A DNA stretch of 64,000 bases from Stomoxys calcitrans (lineage: Eukaryota; Arthropoda; Insecta; Diptera; Muscidae), in contig NC_081554.1 of assembly GCF_963082655.1 (NCBI RefSeq), forward strand, positions 58,052,369 through 58,116,368, written 5' to 3'. Every line of letters starts with the position of its first letter. The first letter of the stretch is position 1. The notes beneath the pieces were generated by a model. The model was not told the origin of the DNA, did not search any database, and saw only the letters and a program-made list of their open reading frames with translations. Positions 10,236 through 21,913 of this stretch are shown piece after piece. Made by a program: the position numbers and the translations under genes.

Positions 10236-12475
10236 TGATGTACCTACGCTGGAGCTTATGGCACCCTCCGTCAACAAATCTCAGTAGACCTTCCAACGGT
10301 ACATTCGCATGTTTACCCAGATCGCAGAAGAAATGGCTCCCCCGAGAGGAGAGCCTACATCCCTGCAGACCAGATCATGAACACAGCAAGTGCTCGATAG
10401 TCTCCTCCTTATCCTTATCGAGGCAACTCCTGCAGAAGTCATTGTGCGGTATTCTCATGCGTGGCCTATGGCCCAAACCCGTTTATGACCCCTGTTAAGG
10501 TACTCATTGACCCCTTTTTGAACTCCAGCAACTCCCTCGTCCTCCTTCGGGCGATGACAGGACAGAGATCCTTTAGAGGATGGTAACCATCCACCGAGTA
10601 CTATCTTGCCACCGAAGTCGCCCTGGGGGATGGCCCCTCTATTGAGTTCTGTAGCTCGACAAATGGCATGTAGGCTAAACCGGTGGCTGGTCCGTCAGGC
10701 GCAGACGAACCCCGGATGGCGCACTGCCGCACTCGTCCGTCCTCTCATTTCTTGGTATCCTACTGATGTACCTTCGCTGGAGCTTATGGCACCCCCCGTC
10801 AACAAATCTCAGGAGACCTTCCAAAGGTACGTTCGCAAGTTTACCCAGATCGCGGAAGAAATGGCTCCCCAGAGAGGAGAGCCTACATCCCTGCAGACCC
10901 GATCATGAACACAGCAAGTGCTCGATAGTCTCCTCCTCATCCTTATCGAGGCAACTCCTGCAGAAGTCATTGTGCGGTATTCTCATGCGTGGCCTATGGC
11001 ACAATGCCCGTTTATGACCCCTATTAAGGTACTCATCGACCTCTTAACGAACTGCAGCAACTCCTTCGTCCTCCTCCGGTCGATGACAAGCCAGAGAGCC
11101 TTTGCAGTCCGGCAACCATCCTCCGAGTCTTATCTTGGCACCGACGCCGCTCTGGCCATCCCCTCCACTGTGTTCAGTAGCTCGACAAATGGCACGAAGG
11201 CTAAACCGGTGGCTGGTCCGCCCGGCGCAGACGAAATCCGCATGGCGCACTGCCGCACTCGTCCGTCCTCTCATTTCTTGGTGTCCTCTTATGGCCAGGA
11301 ACCCATGTCAGCGTCACATCGTGTACGTCGGGGTGGGAACGGAAGCACGGATGTACCTACGGTGGAGCTATGGCACACCCGGCTCTGGCCTATACTCTAT
11401 TCAGTTGCTCGACCCATGGAACATAGGCAAGGCCGTTGGCTGGTCCGCCAGGCGCAGACGAACCCCACCTGGCGCACTGCCGCACTCGTCCGTCTTCTCA
11501 TTCCCTGGAATATACTCATGTCCAGCAACCCATGTCATCGTCACATCGAGGACCCGGAGCCTATTTAAGGGACTCCAAACAATCCGTCACATATCTCGAC
11601 CCCACTACCCACGACCCCAAGGCCTTGACCCCCCATACTGTCCACAAAAATTCCGAGTTTTGATTCCTTACAAGAATTTGTCTTGCCGCTACTGAAATGG
11701 CACAGACCTCTGCCTGAAAGATCGTACCCTCGACCTGCAGTCTCAAACACATACCGATATTGAGTGTGTCAGAGTAGACCCCCCAATCCAGTACCTGACT
11801 CCATCTTGGAGCCATCGCTGTAGATCGAGGTCTCATTCTCCTCAAGTACAGCATTCGCTTTCCATTCAACCTCCCAGGAAAATAAATCGGGAATACCCTC
11901 ACCCTAGTTGGCACTGGTGACAGGTAGTCTACCGGATCCATAACATCCAGAATCGAACCGTGGCCGCAACCGTTCTCTTTCAACATGCCTAGCTACCACA
12001 GCCTAGACGCGACCTTGGCGGTGTAGTTCTGAATATAGACCTCAATGGGCAGCATGTCTCGGGCATCAATCCCTGACCTACCTGTGGAGCAGATCTTAGT
12101 GCTCCTGTGACCCCGACGCAGGCGAGTATCTGGACCTACTCGAAACTCCCTTGTACGTGTCCTCTTCTCCACGGCCTTCTACCATACCAGTGCTCCATAG
12201 GTTAAAACTGGTCTCACGTTGGCCGTGTGCATCCGTCCAAAGACGGGAGTCTGAGCTGCGGTATTTTGTATCTATTCATGAAGAGCACCAGCTCCGTCTT
12301 CCTTGCGTTGATCCTTAACTCATTTGTGGTAGCCCATCGCGGCAATCCCCTCAGTTACCCTTTCGTGATCTCGCTGAACGTCAGCAGAATCCTGCCTCGG
12401 ACCAGTAGCACGACGACGTCCGCATAAGCGATTATCCTCGTGCCATCTCCACCGAGATCCAGCAGGATTACATAT
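10236..12475 (-). pseudogene. decayed non-LTR retrotransposon (RT + RNase H + C-terminal zinc motif), 3' end duplicated
   Basis: On the minus strand the RT active-site box reads AYADVVVLLV (12415-12426 covers YADV). The second catalytic Asp is Val. An RNase H start follows (YSDGSKMESGT, near 11794-11823), then further RNase H sequence in another frame (11561-11750), and a C-terminal CX2CX10HX2C motif (CRSCLDKDEEETIEHLLC, near 10910-10970) with 'GSHFFRDLGKLANVPLEGLL' after it. RT, RNase H and a C-terminal zinc motif point to the I/R1-type group (family knowledge; clade not fixed). Many stops and frameshifts. The 3' part is repeated: 10239-10765 and 10766-11290 share a 527-bp period, with a third partial copy to about 11560. 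ORF1, endonuclease and N-terminal RT are absent, and a DINE-1-like core abuts at 12481. Confidence 0.75.
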
Positions 12476-12480
12476 ATCAC

Positions 12481-13125
12481 GAATCGTCGGTTTATATGAG
12501 AGCTATATCCGGTTATGAACTGATTTGGATCATACTTGGAGCAGTTATTGGAAGTTATAACAAAACGTTTTATGCTAAATTTCAGCTAAATCGGATAATA
12601 ATTGTGCCCTCTAGCGGTTCAAGAAGTCCAAATCCGAGATCGGTTTGTATGGGACCTATATCAGGTTATGAATCGATTTAAACAATACTTGGCACAGTTA
12701 TTGGAAGTCACAACAAAACACTTCAAGCGAAATTTCAGCTACATCGGGCAACAATGGCGCCCTCTAGCGGTTCAAGAAGTCAATATCCGAAATCGGCTTT
12801 TATGGAAACTATATCAGGTTATCAACCGATTTAGACCATACTTGGCACAGTTGTTGAAAGTTAAAATTTTTTCATGCAAAATTTCAGCAAAATCAGTTTA
12901 TAATTGCGCCCTCTAGCGGCTTAAGAACAAGACCCGAGATCGATTTATACAGGAGCTGTATCAGATTTTTAACCGATTTTGACCATACTTGACACAGTTG
13001 TTGATGGTCGCGCCCCCTAGCGGTTCAAGAAGTCAAGATCCGATATCGGTTTATATGGGAGCTATATCAGATTATGAACCGATTTGAACCATACTTGGCA
13101 CAATTGCTGGAAGTCAACTTTTCTT
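12481..13125 (-). mobile_element. DINE-1-like core repeats, both ends missing
   Basis: About four units of 150-160 bp in reverse orientation carry 'cggtttatatgagagctata', 'tgaaccgatttgaaccatac', 'ttggcacagttattggaag' and 'gcgccctctagcggttcaag'. Neither the TATACCC end nor the palindromic 3' end is present. It joins directly to the RT box of the retrotransposon on its left. Confidence 0.7.
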
Positions 13126-13766
13126 GTTTTAGTCACTCGTAGCTGAACGAAAATTTGGTTAGTAGACATTTTTGTCTTTTGGCAACTCTAAGTAGAGGAT
13201 ACCGGCACTATCAAATCACTGCTTTAGAACAATAAAAATTAACAACGAGCTGCCCAATCAACAACAATAACATCAGCTGATGATGCATTTCATGGCACAA
13301 CACAACCACCCACCCACCAGTGAACCAACACCATACGCTAAGAGAAAAAATCACTCAGTGTTTGAACATTGTGATGACATTTGGTATTTGAAAATGTTTC
13401 TGAAAACAGGGACACATTATGAGAGTGAGAAATATGTAAGGAGAGCAAGAAGAAGAGAGTGTGTGTGTATTGGTTCGTTGTCTATATAGAATAACAGGAA
13501 ATATGTAGAGACAGCTTGCAGCGGGCGGATACCATGGCGTGAGAAATATTTGAATTTATGGCTGCTCCATTATATCTGCCTCACAGTGGCAATGAGTAAC
13601 GAGACAAACTATAGAGCAACAATAAAAACAACAACAGCAACAACAATGCCATTAAACAGTAATGGCTTAAAAGCTGAATGGGTCACTGTTGGTAAAAGAT
13701 TCAGCCAACCAGCCAGCAAATAGCGATGGATGTAGCTTAAGTCAGGAAATATCATCAAGAGGCCTT
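13126..13766. other. apparently unique non-coding DNA
   Basis: Low-complexity 'aacaacaacagcaacaaca' near 13626-13646. The open frame 13280-13489 has no recognisable domain. Probably intergenic or intronic. Confidence 0.35.
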
Positions 13767-14050
13767 AGGAAAGGAAAGGAAAGGAAAGGAAAGGAAAGGA
13801 AAGGAAAGGAAAGGAAAGGAAAGGAAAGGAAAGGAAAGGAAAGGAAAGGAAAGGAAAGGAAAGGAAAGGAAAGGAAAGGAAAGGAAAGGAAAGGAAAGGA
13901 AAGGAAAGGAAAGGAAAGGAAAGGAAAGGAAAGGAAAGGAAAGGAAAGGAAAGGAAAGGAAAGGAAAGGAAAGGAAAGGAAAGGAAAGGAAAGGAAAGGA
14001 AAGCAAAGGAAAGGAAAGGAAAGGAAAGGAAAGGAAAGGAAAGGAAAGGA
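13767..14050 (+). repeat. (GGAAA)n pentanucleotide microsatellite
   Basis: About 57 near-perfect copies of GGAAA, with one visible variant (GCAAA near 14004). The purine-only strand is open in several frames and produces false lysine/glycine-rich or FLSFP-type proteins. Its purity suggests recent expansion; the assembled copy number may be unreliable. Confidence 0.95.
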
Positions 14051-14113
14051 AAAAAAAATTAAATTTCGGTGTTATTTTCTTAAGAAAAAATGTTGTTGGG
14101 GATATTTTATCGT

Positions 14114-14438
14114 TAAGGAAGGCCTTTAACAATGTGAGGACCGACCATATCCCATCGTATCCATCAATCTGTACTGTAGGTAAACAAGGCTCTAAGAGGC
14201 TTGTTAAGCAATCCAGGATATGAATTCATTGGCCAAAATCTCCCATCGTAAGTGAACTTTAACTTTGGGTTTAATGGAAATTTTTGAAAAAAAAAATATT
14301 TTTTTCCTAAGAAAAAAATTATACTGAACATCTTTTTTCGTAAAAGGGAGGCCTTTAACAATGTGGGGACTGACCACATTCCATCTTATCCTTCAATCTG
14401 TACTGTAGGCAGATAAGGCTCTGAGAGGTTAAGCAATC
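14114..14438 (+). repeat. pair of ~100-bp direct repeats
   Basis: Copy 1 (14114-14216) and copy 2 (14342-14438) share 'ggcctttaacaatgtg', 'ccatcttatcc(a/t)tcaatctg', 'tactgtagg' and 'aaggctct(a/g)agagg'. Both are preceded by a 'taagaaaaaa' stretch. The unit is not recognised; it may be part of an old mobile element. Confidence 0.55.
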
Positions 14439-14448
14439 TACTAAGAAC

Positions 14449-15587
14449 AAGTAAGAGCGTGCTAAGTTCGGCCGGGCCGAATCTTACCTAAGTTCGGCCG
14501 GCCCTCTACCATTGATCGCATTTGTCGAGTTCTATGCGCGGTATCTCTTTTTAGACAAACATAGAATATTGAATAAGAACTGTTATCCTATTGGAGCTAT
14601 ATCAAGTTATATTCCGATTCGGACCATAATTGAATGCTGATTGACATTGTAGAAGTCATTGTGTAATATTTCAGTTCATTCGGATAAGAATTGCGCCTTG
14701 TAGGGGCTCAAGAAGCAAAATCGGGAGATAGGTTTATATGGGAGCTGCATCAAGCTATCAGACCATACTAGACACGTATGTTGAAGGTCATGAGAGAAGC
14801 CGTTGTACAAAATTTCAGCCAAATCGGATGAGAATTGCGCCCTCTAGAGGTTCAAGAAGTCAAGATCCCAGATCGGTTTATATGGCAGCTATATCAGGTT
14901 CTACATCGATTTACGCCATACTTAGCACAGTTATTGGAAGTCATAACAAAACACCTCATGCAAAATTTCAGCCAAATCGGATGAGAATTGCGCCCTCAAT
15001 TGGCTCAAGAAGTCAAGATCCAAGATCGGTTTATATGACAGCTATACCAGATTATGAACCGATTTGAATCATACTTAGCACAGTTGTTTAAAGTAATACC
15101 AAAACAGAAATTTCATTCAAATCGGATAAAAATTGCGCACTCTAGAGGTTCAAGAAGTCAAGACCCAAGATCGGTTTATATGGCAGCTATATCAGGTTAT
15201 GGACCGATTTGAACCATACTTGGCACAGTTATTGGATATCATAACAAAATACGTCGTGCAAAATTTCATTCCAATCGGATAAGATTTGCGCCTTCTAGAG
15301 GTTCAAGAAGTCAAGACCCAAGATCGGTTTATATGGCAGCTATATCAAAACATGGACCGATATGGCCCATTTACAATACCAACCGACCTACACTAATAAG
15401 AAGTATTTGTGCAAAATTTCAAGCGGCTAGCTTTACTCCTTCGGAAGTTAGCGTGCTTTCGACAGACAGACGGACGGACAGGCGGATGGACATGGCTAGA
15501 TCGCGACGATCAAGAATATGTATACTTTATGGGGTCTCAGACGAATATTTCGAGTAGTTACAAACAGAATGACGAAATTAGTATACA
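14449..15587 (-). mobile_element. DINE-1-like element, 3' end intact, 5' terminus replaced by microsatellite
   Basis: The left edge is the family's 3' end in reverse: 'aacaagtaagagcgtg', then 'ctaagttcggccgggccgaa', 'ccctctaccattgatcgcat' and 'tgcgcggtatctcttttta'. About five core units follow, then a GGAC/GACA tract (15462-15490) and 'atactttatggggtctcaga'. The sequence stops at 'gaaattagtatac', where the family normally continues to GGTGGAGGGTATA. A 1.2-kb GACA/GATA array begins exactly there. A second 'aagttcggccggccctcta' follows the palindrome, a small local duplication. Confidence 0.75.
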
Positions 15588-15826
15588 TAGATAGACCGAC
15601 TGACGGACAGATGGACAGATAGACAGACAAACAGATAGACGGAGAGACTGAAAGACAGGTGCACAGACAGATAGATAGACGAAGAGACGGAAGGACAGGC
15701 GCACAGACAGACTGATAGAAAGACAAACAGAATGGCAGACTGACAGACAGGAAAACAGACAGACAGGCGAACAGAGATATAGACAGACAGGGAGACAGAC
15801 AGATAGATAGACAGATAGACAGACAT

Positions 15827-15861
<35 letters not shown>

Positions 15862-16760
15862 AACAGACAGACAAACAGACAGACAGGCAGGCAGGCAGGC
15901 GGCAGACAGACAGATAGATAGACAGACAAATAGACAGACAGATAGACAGACAGATAGACAGACAGATAGACAGACAGATAGACAGACAGATAGACAGACA
16001 GATAGACAGACAGATAGACAGACAGATAGACAGACAGATAGACAGACAGATAGACAGACAGATAGACAGACAGATAGACAGACAGATAGACAGACAGGTA
16101 GACAGACAGGTAGACAAACAGATAGACAGACAGATAGACAGACAGATAGACAGACAGATAGACAGATAGACAGACAGATAGACAGACAGATAGACAGACA
16201 GATAGACAGACAGATAGACAGACAGATAGACAGATAGACAGACAGATAGACAGACAGATAGACAGACAGATAGACAGACAGATAGACAGACAGATAGACA
16301 GACAGATAGACAGACAGATAGACAGACAGATAGACAGACAGATAGACAGACAGATAGACAGACAGATAGACAGACAGATAGACAGACAGATAGACAGACA
16401 GATAGACAGACAGATAGACAGACAGATAGACAGACAGATAGACAGACAGATAGACAGACAGATAGACAGACAGATAGACAGACAGATAGACAGACAGATA
16501 GACAGACAGATAGACATACAGATAGACAGACAGATAGACAGACAGATAGACAGACAGATAGACAGACAGATAGACAGACAGATAGACAGACAGATAGACA
16601 GACAGATAGACAGACAGATAGACAGACAGATAGACGGACAGACGGATGGACATACAGACAAACAGACAGACAGGCAGGCAGGCAGACAGACAGACAGATA
16701 CACAGATAGACGGAAAGACAGACAGACAGACAGACGGACAGATATACAAAATACGGACGG
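15588..16760 (+). repeat. GACA/GATA-type microsatellite, 12-bp higher unit CAGACAGATAGA
   Basis: The central part (about 15905-16630) is almost pure CAGACAGATAGA. The flanks are degenerate GACA/GACG mixtures. It adjoins the GGAC/GACA tract of the DINE-1-like element on the left and may have grown from it (inference). Long open frames on the minus strand (up to 424 codons of [12 protein letters not shown] sequence) come only from the repeat having a length divisible by three and no stops. Confidence 0.95.
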
Positions 16761-16797
16761 ACTTTACCACAGTAGTGGTATCTTATAAATAATATTC

Positions 16798-18482
16798 AAT
16801 TGGTCTTTGTTTGTGTGTTTGTCGGTTTGTTTGTTTGTTCCGTATAGACTCAAAAACGCCTGAACCGATTACTTTGAAATTTTCACAGATTGTATAGGTT
16901 AGTCTGGAAGGAAACACAGGCTATATAATTTTTTGATATCGGAAGGGAGCGGACCCTCCCCCTTACCACAAAAGAACTACCCAAAAATAAACGGGGACGA
17001 TATGGGACTAAAATGAAAGGTATTCAGGAGTGAAGTACAAATTTCATATTTAAAATTGAGTCCAAGTAACATGGGGCCGCCCCAACCCCAAAAACTCCCT
17101 AAAATAGGTTTTCATGACAATATAGGACTCAAATGAAAGGTATTTGGAAGTAGATTGCGAATAAGGTCAGGAAGGACAAATAGGCTTTATAATTTGTTAA
17201 TTTCGGAAGGGGAGGGGGGGCCCTCCCCCGTTACCCATAACCAAAAGTGGACCGATCGAGACAATATGGGTATAAAATGAAACGTATTGGAAAACAGAAT
17301 ACGAATATGCTATTAAAATTTGGCTATAAGAACCCATCGCACTGCCCCAACCTCATAATTCCCCCATATCGACATATTGGACGTTCATATCAATATGGGC
17401 CTCAAATGAAAGGTATTCGGGAGTAGAGCACGAATCTGGCATAAAAAATCAGATCGAAGTATAGGGGGTCGCCCTTACCCCCAAAAATGCCTTAAACGGG
17501 CATATGACCCATCATGACTATATGGGACTTGGTTTTTTTGTTTATTCCGTAGAATCAAAAACGGCTGAAATGATTTCCTTAGAATTGTCATAGATTGTGT
17601 AAGTTTGTCTGGAAGGAATCGTAGGCGGTTGGGGGCGGTCCCTCCCTATTACCCCATCAACGCCATCCAAAACCAAAAGTGGGCCGATAGGCACAAAATG
17701 GGTATCAAATGAAAGGTATTGGAGTCTAGAAAACGGATATCTTATTAAAATCTGGGTGCAAGTACCCAGTGGGTCTCCCCGACCCAAAAACTGCTCTAAG
17801 CAGATATATTGGACGTTCATGTCAATATGGACCTCAAATGAAACATATTCGGGTGTAGATTACGAATCTGGCATACAAAATTAGGTCCAAGTAATGGGAG
17901 GTCGCTCCACCCCCAAGTACCCCCAAAATGGGCATATTAGCCGACCATGTCGATATGGAACTCAAATGGGAGTTGATTACGAATAAGACATTAAAATTTG
18001 CGTTCAAGTCCAGGTGGCGTTTTTCTTTCGAAAAATAAGTCAAATTGGATGATTGACCCATTATGACAATGTGGGGGAATCACATGAAATGTATTTGAGA
18101 GTAGAAAACGAATTTGATATCCAATTTTGGAGCCCAGTGTTTGGGGGTACGCTCTAAGGCATCCCCTAAACTGAACTTCATTTCCTCTTATGGCAAAATG
18201 AAGCTCAAATCTACGGTATTTGGGAGTAAAGAACGAATATGATATTTTTTCTGGGCAAAGTGCCGGTGGCCACCCCAGCTCCAAGGGGGATTAAAGGGGT
18301 TGACCACCGCTTTAAATTTTGTCTGATTTTATCGCCAGGATTTGAACGCAGGCATTCAGCGTGATTGGAGACATAGGCTACAGTGGCACGAATTCGATGC
18401 ACATTCAGGGCGAAGTGTCCCCACCCTAAAAAGATATGAGAGAGTTAAAGAAGGCGCAGCGTAGCGGGCCCGGTTCGGCTAG
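16798..18482 (+). mobile_element. Helitron-like non-autonomous element (candidate), CTAG end
   Basis: Non-coding repeat family with 'tttgtttgttccgta', 'ctcaaaaacg(g/c)ctgaa' and 'ttgtctggaaggaa' (near 16820 and again 17540), alternating with 'ggactcaaatgaaaggtatt' and GGGG/CCCC-rich blocks. It ends 'gcagcgtagcgggcccggtt' then cggCTAG (18479-18482), followed by T. A GC hairpin (GCGGGCCC...) a few bases before CTAG, with T after it, is the classic Helitron 3' end (family knowledge). The 5' TC end was not identified. An old SINE head in reverse lies at 18300-18395. Confidence 0.55.
18300..18395 (-). mobile_element. SINE head fragment inside Helitron-like element
   Basis: In reverse orientation it shows a degenerate tRNA-like head: 'cgccaggatttgaacgcagg' (B box region, reverse) then 'cattcagcgtgattggagac' and 'ataggctacagtggcac'. 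'accaccgctttaaattttgt' corresponds to the start of the SINE body. Diverged and 3'-truncated. Confidence 0.5.
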
Positions 18483-20194
18483 TAGGTTATAAAAAACACA
18501 GGATTCCCGATGTATTTTGGGATTTTCGAGATTTTTATTTAGAATTGGAGCGCACACCCAGTCGACTACTGGACTAGATGTATGTCTGCAAGGACGTGGG
18601 ACAGGTTAAAACCCCTAGTATTTTCTTTAACCAAATCCAATCTTACCTACCCAATAGGAAATTGCTACAAAAAATTCATATTCCTCTTCGTATATTGTCT
18701 CAATTCGATTTCTATAGGAATTTTGTCACAAATTCATGCCATAGGAAATTTTCCCAAAATTAGATTCCATTAGGAAAGTTTGTCAAATTTGATTTCTTTA
18801 AAAAAATTTAATTTTGAAAAAGTTGTATTTTCATGGCCAGCTTAGTCAAAGCCTTTCCTAATTTACCTCGACTTGTAACATAATTTGTAAAAAAATGGGT
18901 GCCTTGTTTCCATCGCTGTTGGCTGACTGGTGGGTGTGTGCGTGCGTGTTTACTGCATGAATGATGTTTAGTTTAATGTCTGCAGGCAATACCGGATAAG
19001 GAAGCAGAGAGCGTGTTGATGTTATATTTTGTGTGAGTGAGAGTATGTGTGAGTCCGTGTACACGAACATGGAGCTAAAAATTGTTCAAAAGTCACAAAG
19101 ATGGAGATGGTGTTTCCTTTTGGGTGTTAGGTGCCATCACTGAAGAGCAAGAAAAATATGTAAGGCAAAATGAAATTGTGCGTGTGTTTTTTTTTTTTTT
19201 TTGGTTTCATTGTGATTTTGTTGTACACAAGCCTGCGGGCTAAGAGCGGGACGAAAGAGAAGGCTGACTCAAAAAGTTGGTCAGAGAGGGCGTTTTTTTG
19301 TTATGGATGCGATGTGTGTGAGATAGTCTGTGTGGCATGTCTGGCACGTACAACATGGTCGTCTACCCAACTGTCAGACGTTAAAGTCAGACACACAGCC
19401 TGTCAGCCATCACTGGCACTTAGGCAGACTTTGGTGTTTTTTTTTTTTTTTTTGCTTTCTTTTTTTGGTTTAATGTTTATTTTGTTATTTTTGCTGGCGA
19501 ATGTGTGTGTGTGTGAGTGAGTGTGGCAGACAGACGTCGACCTAAAATCACAGACACATATTTTCACAATGTCTATAGAGAACTTAGAGTGTGTGTATCT
19601 GTGTGTGTGTGTGTTCAGTATATACACTAAGGCTGGTTTTGTTATAACTCTGACTATGTCAGAGCATTGCAAATGTTGTTGTCGGTTGTTTGCAAGTAAT
19701 GGTTAAGTTTGCTGTTGCCTTTACATTTGTGTGCGACGCAAGTGGTGGCACAGTAGGAATTCTTTTTAAATATTTCATTCCATACTGTGCTGTGCTGTGC
19801 TCCATGCGGTCGTTTACCACTTTATACATATATATAAATCCTCAAACCAACTCTGCTCGTATATATATTTTTGTATTTAGTATACCATGAACATAGAGCT
19901 GTGTGATACATAGAGGAGTGTCTGCTCTAGAGACATGCACAACAAAAAAAAACTGATATTTATGTACCCTGAATAAAACTATATTTTCGCTTCTATATAT
20001 CTATGTATCCGGGCTATGGTTTCGACTATAAAATGAACAAAACGAATGTGATATTCTAAGCCAGGAGTGCTTATGTTCCAGATTTTTGTGCTGATTCAAC
20101 TTAAGCATTGGTGTTGATGTTGCTGGTGTTTGCCAAGATTGTTGCTAATGTTGGCAGCAGCAGGAATAACCATATGAAAGGAGAAGAAAAGGTC
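18483..20194. other. unique-looking DNA with poly-T, GT-rich runs and decayed 29-bp repeats
   Basis: At 18640-18830 there are diverged units of the 29-bp satellite ('ttctataggaattttgtcac', 'ccataggaaattttcccaaa'). The rest (18840-20180) has poly-T runs at 19187-19202 and 19437-19453 and GT-rich tracts, but no recognised gene. Probably intron or intergenic sequence. Confidence 0.4.
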
Positions 20195-20546
20195 GAAATT
20201 TTGTCAAAATTCCATTTATATGGGAAAAATTGTTAAAATTTCATTTCTATAGGAAATTTTGTCAAAATTTCATTTCTATAAAAAATTTTGTCAAAATTTC
20301 ATTTCTATAGGAAATCTTCTCAAAATTTCATTTCTATAGGAAATTTTGTCAAAATTTCATTTCTATAGGAAATTTTGTCAAAATTTCATTTCTATAGGAA
20401 ATTTTCTCAAAATTTCATTTCTATAGGAAAATTTCTCAAAATTTCAATTCTATAGGAAATTTTCTCAAAATTTCATTTCTATAGGAAATTTTCTCAAAAT
20501 TTCATTTCTATAGGAAATTTTGATAAAATTTCATTTCTATAGGAAA
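20195..20546 (-). repeat. 29-bp satellite, small array
   Basis: About twelve units of 'atttcatttctataggaaat' plus 'tttgtcaaa'. This is the same 29-bp repeat as at 53.9-60.7 kb in opposite orientation. It ends immediately before the CTAG end of the Helitron-like element at 20547. Confidence 0.85.
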
Positions 20547-20635
20547 CTAGCCGTACCCGGCTCGCTCAGCAGCGCCTTCTTTAACGCTCTTATATTTTTT
20601 ATTTGAGCCCTATATATTGCAATGGTCGATATATA

Positions 20636-20872
20636 TTGGATTGCCCAAAAAGTAATTGCGGATTTTTCATATAGTCGGCGTTGACAAATTTTTTCACAGC
20701 TTGTGACTCTGTAATTGCATTCTTTCTTCTGTCAGTTATCAGCTGTTACTTTTAGCTTGCTTTAGAAAAAAAGTGTAAAAAAAGTATATTTGATTAAAGT
20801 TCATTCTAAGCTTTATTAAAAATGCATTTACTTTCTTTTAAAAAATCCGCAATTACTTTTTGGGCAACCCAA
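20636..20872 (+). mobile_element. mariner-type MITE, full length
   Basis: 237 bp with inverted ends (TTGGATTGCCCAAAAAGTAA, one mismatch to the family, and its complement ending CCCAA). TA flanks both sides (20634-20635 and 20873-20874). The internal 'gtatatttgattaaagttca' is kept. Same orientation as 1888, 35834 and 38870. Confidence 0.9.
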
Positions 20873-20943
20873 TAAATCCTGCATTGGTAGAGTTTTAAGA
20901 TGGGGACATTTCGCCCCGAATGTGGATATTAAATTCGTGTCAT

Positions 20944-21079
20944 TGAAACGCAGAGGTAAGTAAGTCCGCCTATGATGCGAGACCCGTGAATTCAAATCCT
21001 GGCGAGATCATTGGAAAATTTTTAAGTGGTGGTTATCCCCCTCCTTATGATGGCGACACTTATGGGGTACTATGCCATG
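20944..21079 (+). mobile_element. SINE, 5' half
   Basis: A degraded tRNA-like head ('acgcagaggtaagtaagtcc', B-box remnant ATTCAAATCC near 20990-20999) and the first part of the body ('ggtggttatcccc', 'gatggcgacacttatggggt', 'actatgccatg'). It stops at 21079, where the next copy's head starts. Confidence 0.7.
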
Positions 21080-21395
21080 GGCCACCGTAGCGCAGAGGTT
21101 AGCATGTCCACCTATGGCGCTGAACGGCTGGATTCGTATTCTGGCGAGACCATCAGAAAAATGTTCGGCGGTGGTTTTCCCCTCCTAATGCTGGCAACAT
21201 TTGTGGGGTACTATGCCATGAAAAAACTTCTCTCCAAAGAGGTGTTGCACTGCGGCACGCCTTTCGGACGCGCCTATTAAAAGGAGGCCCCTTATCATTG
21301 AGCTTAAACTTGAAACGGACTGCACTCATTGATATGTGAGAAGTTTGCCCCTGTTCCTTAGTGGAATGTACATGGGCGAAAATTGGCAAGTTTTT
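21080..21395 (+). mobile_element. tRNA-derived SINE, full length
   Basis: It starts 'gccaccgtagcgcagaggtt' with an intact A-box region. The B box is degraded (GATTCGTATTC near 21131). A full body and tail follow to 'tggaatgtacatgggcgaa'. It lies head to tail behind the truncated copy at 20944, which suggests insertion at the 'gccatg' of the earlier copy. Confidence 0.8.
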
Positions 21396-21411
21396 GCAAT
21401 GCATAGAAGTG

Positions 21412-21512
21412 AAAAGTTATCACTGAGCTTAAACTTGAATCGGACAGGACTCATTGATATGTGGGAATTTGCCCCAGTTCTTTTATGAAATGTTTATGGG
21501 CAAAATTTTGCT
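21412..21512 (+). mobile_element. SINE tail fragment
   Basis: A second copy of the SINE 3' region: 'tatcactgagcttaaacttg', 'aatcggacaggactcattga', 'tatgtgggaatttgccccag', 'gaaatgtttatgggcaaa'. With the two copies before it this makes a head-to-tail SINE cluster. Confidence 0.7.
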
Positions 21513-21913
21513 CTACTCCCTAATACCCTTCATTGGATTCTTATATTATAGTGAATAATATGTCCAGTAGGTGGTGTATTTTGGGAGTGACATAGCCAGC
21601 CAGACACTTGGCCCCAAAAGTAAATAAAAGGTTCGAGCTAAACTCTCAAATACTTTTTATATGAGCCCCATATTACCATAGTCGGAAAGAGAGTTATGCT
21701 TCATTTCTACCCTATATTCTCGCGATTGGCCTATATATCCATGTGAGGAGGGGTTTCTTTTTGAAGGTGGGATGGTACCTCAGACATTCTGCCTAAATAT
21801 GGATGCAAAATTCGTGCTCAACTCCCAAGTACCTTCCATTAAATCCCAAAATTGCCATGGTTGATGAGTACATAGGGATTGGAGGGCGCTTTGGGGCTGG
21901 GTCAGGCACTTTT

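Noticed and set aside
13689..14132. KGKER- and FLSFP-repeat open frames
   Set aside because: Translation of the (GGAAA)n microsatellite on both strands.
15496..16770. 424-codon and 381-codon frames of [12 protein letters not shown] sequence
   Set aside because: Pure translation of the GACA/GATA microsatellite, whose 12-bp unit is divisible by three and lacks stops.
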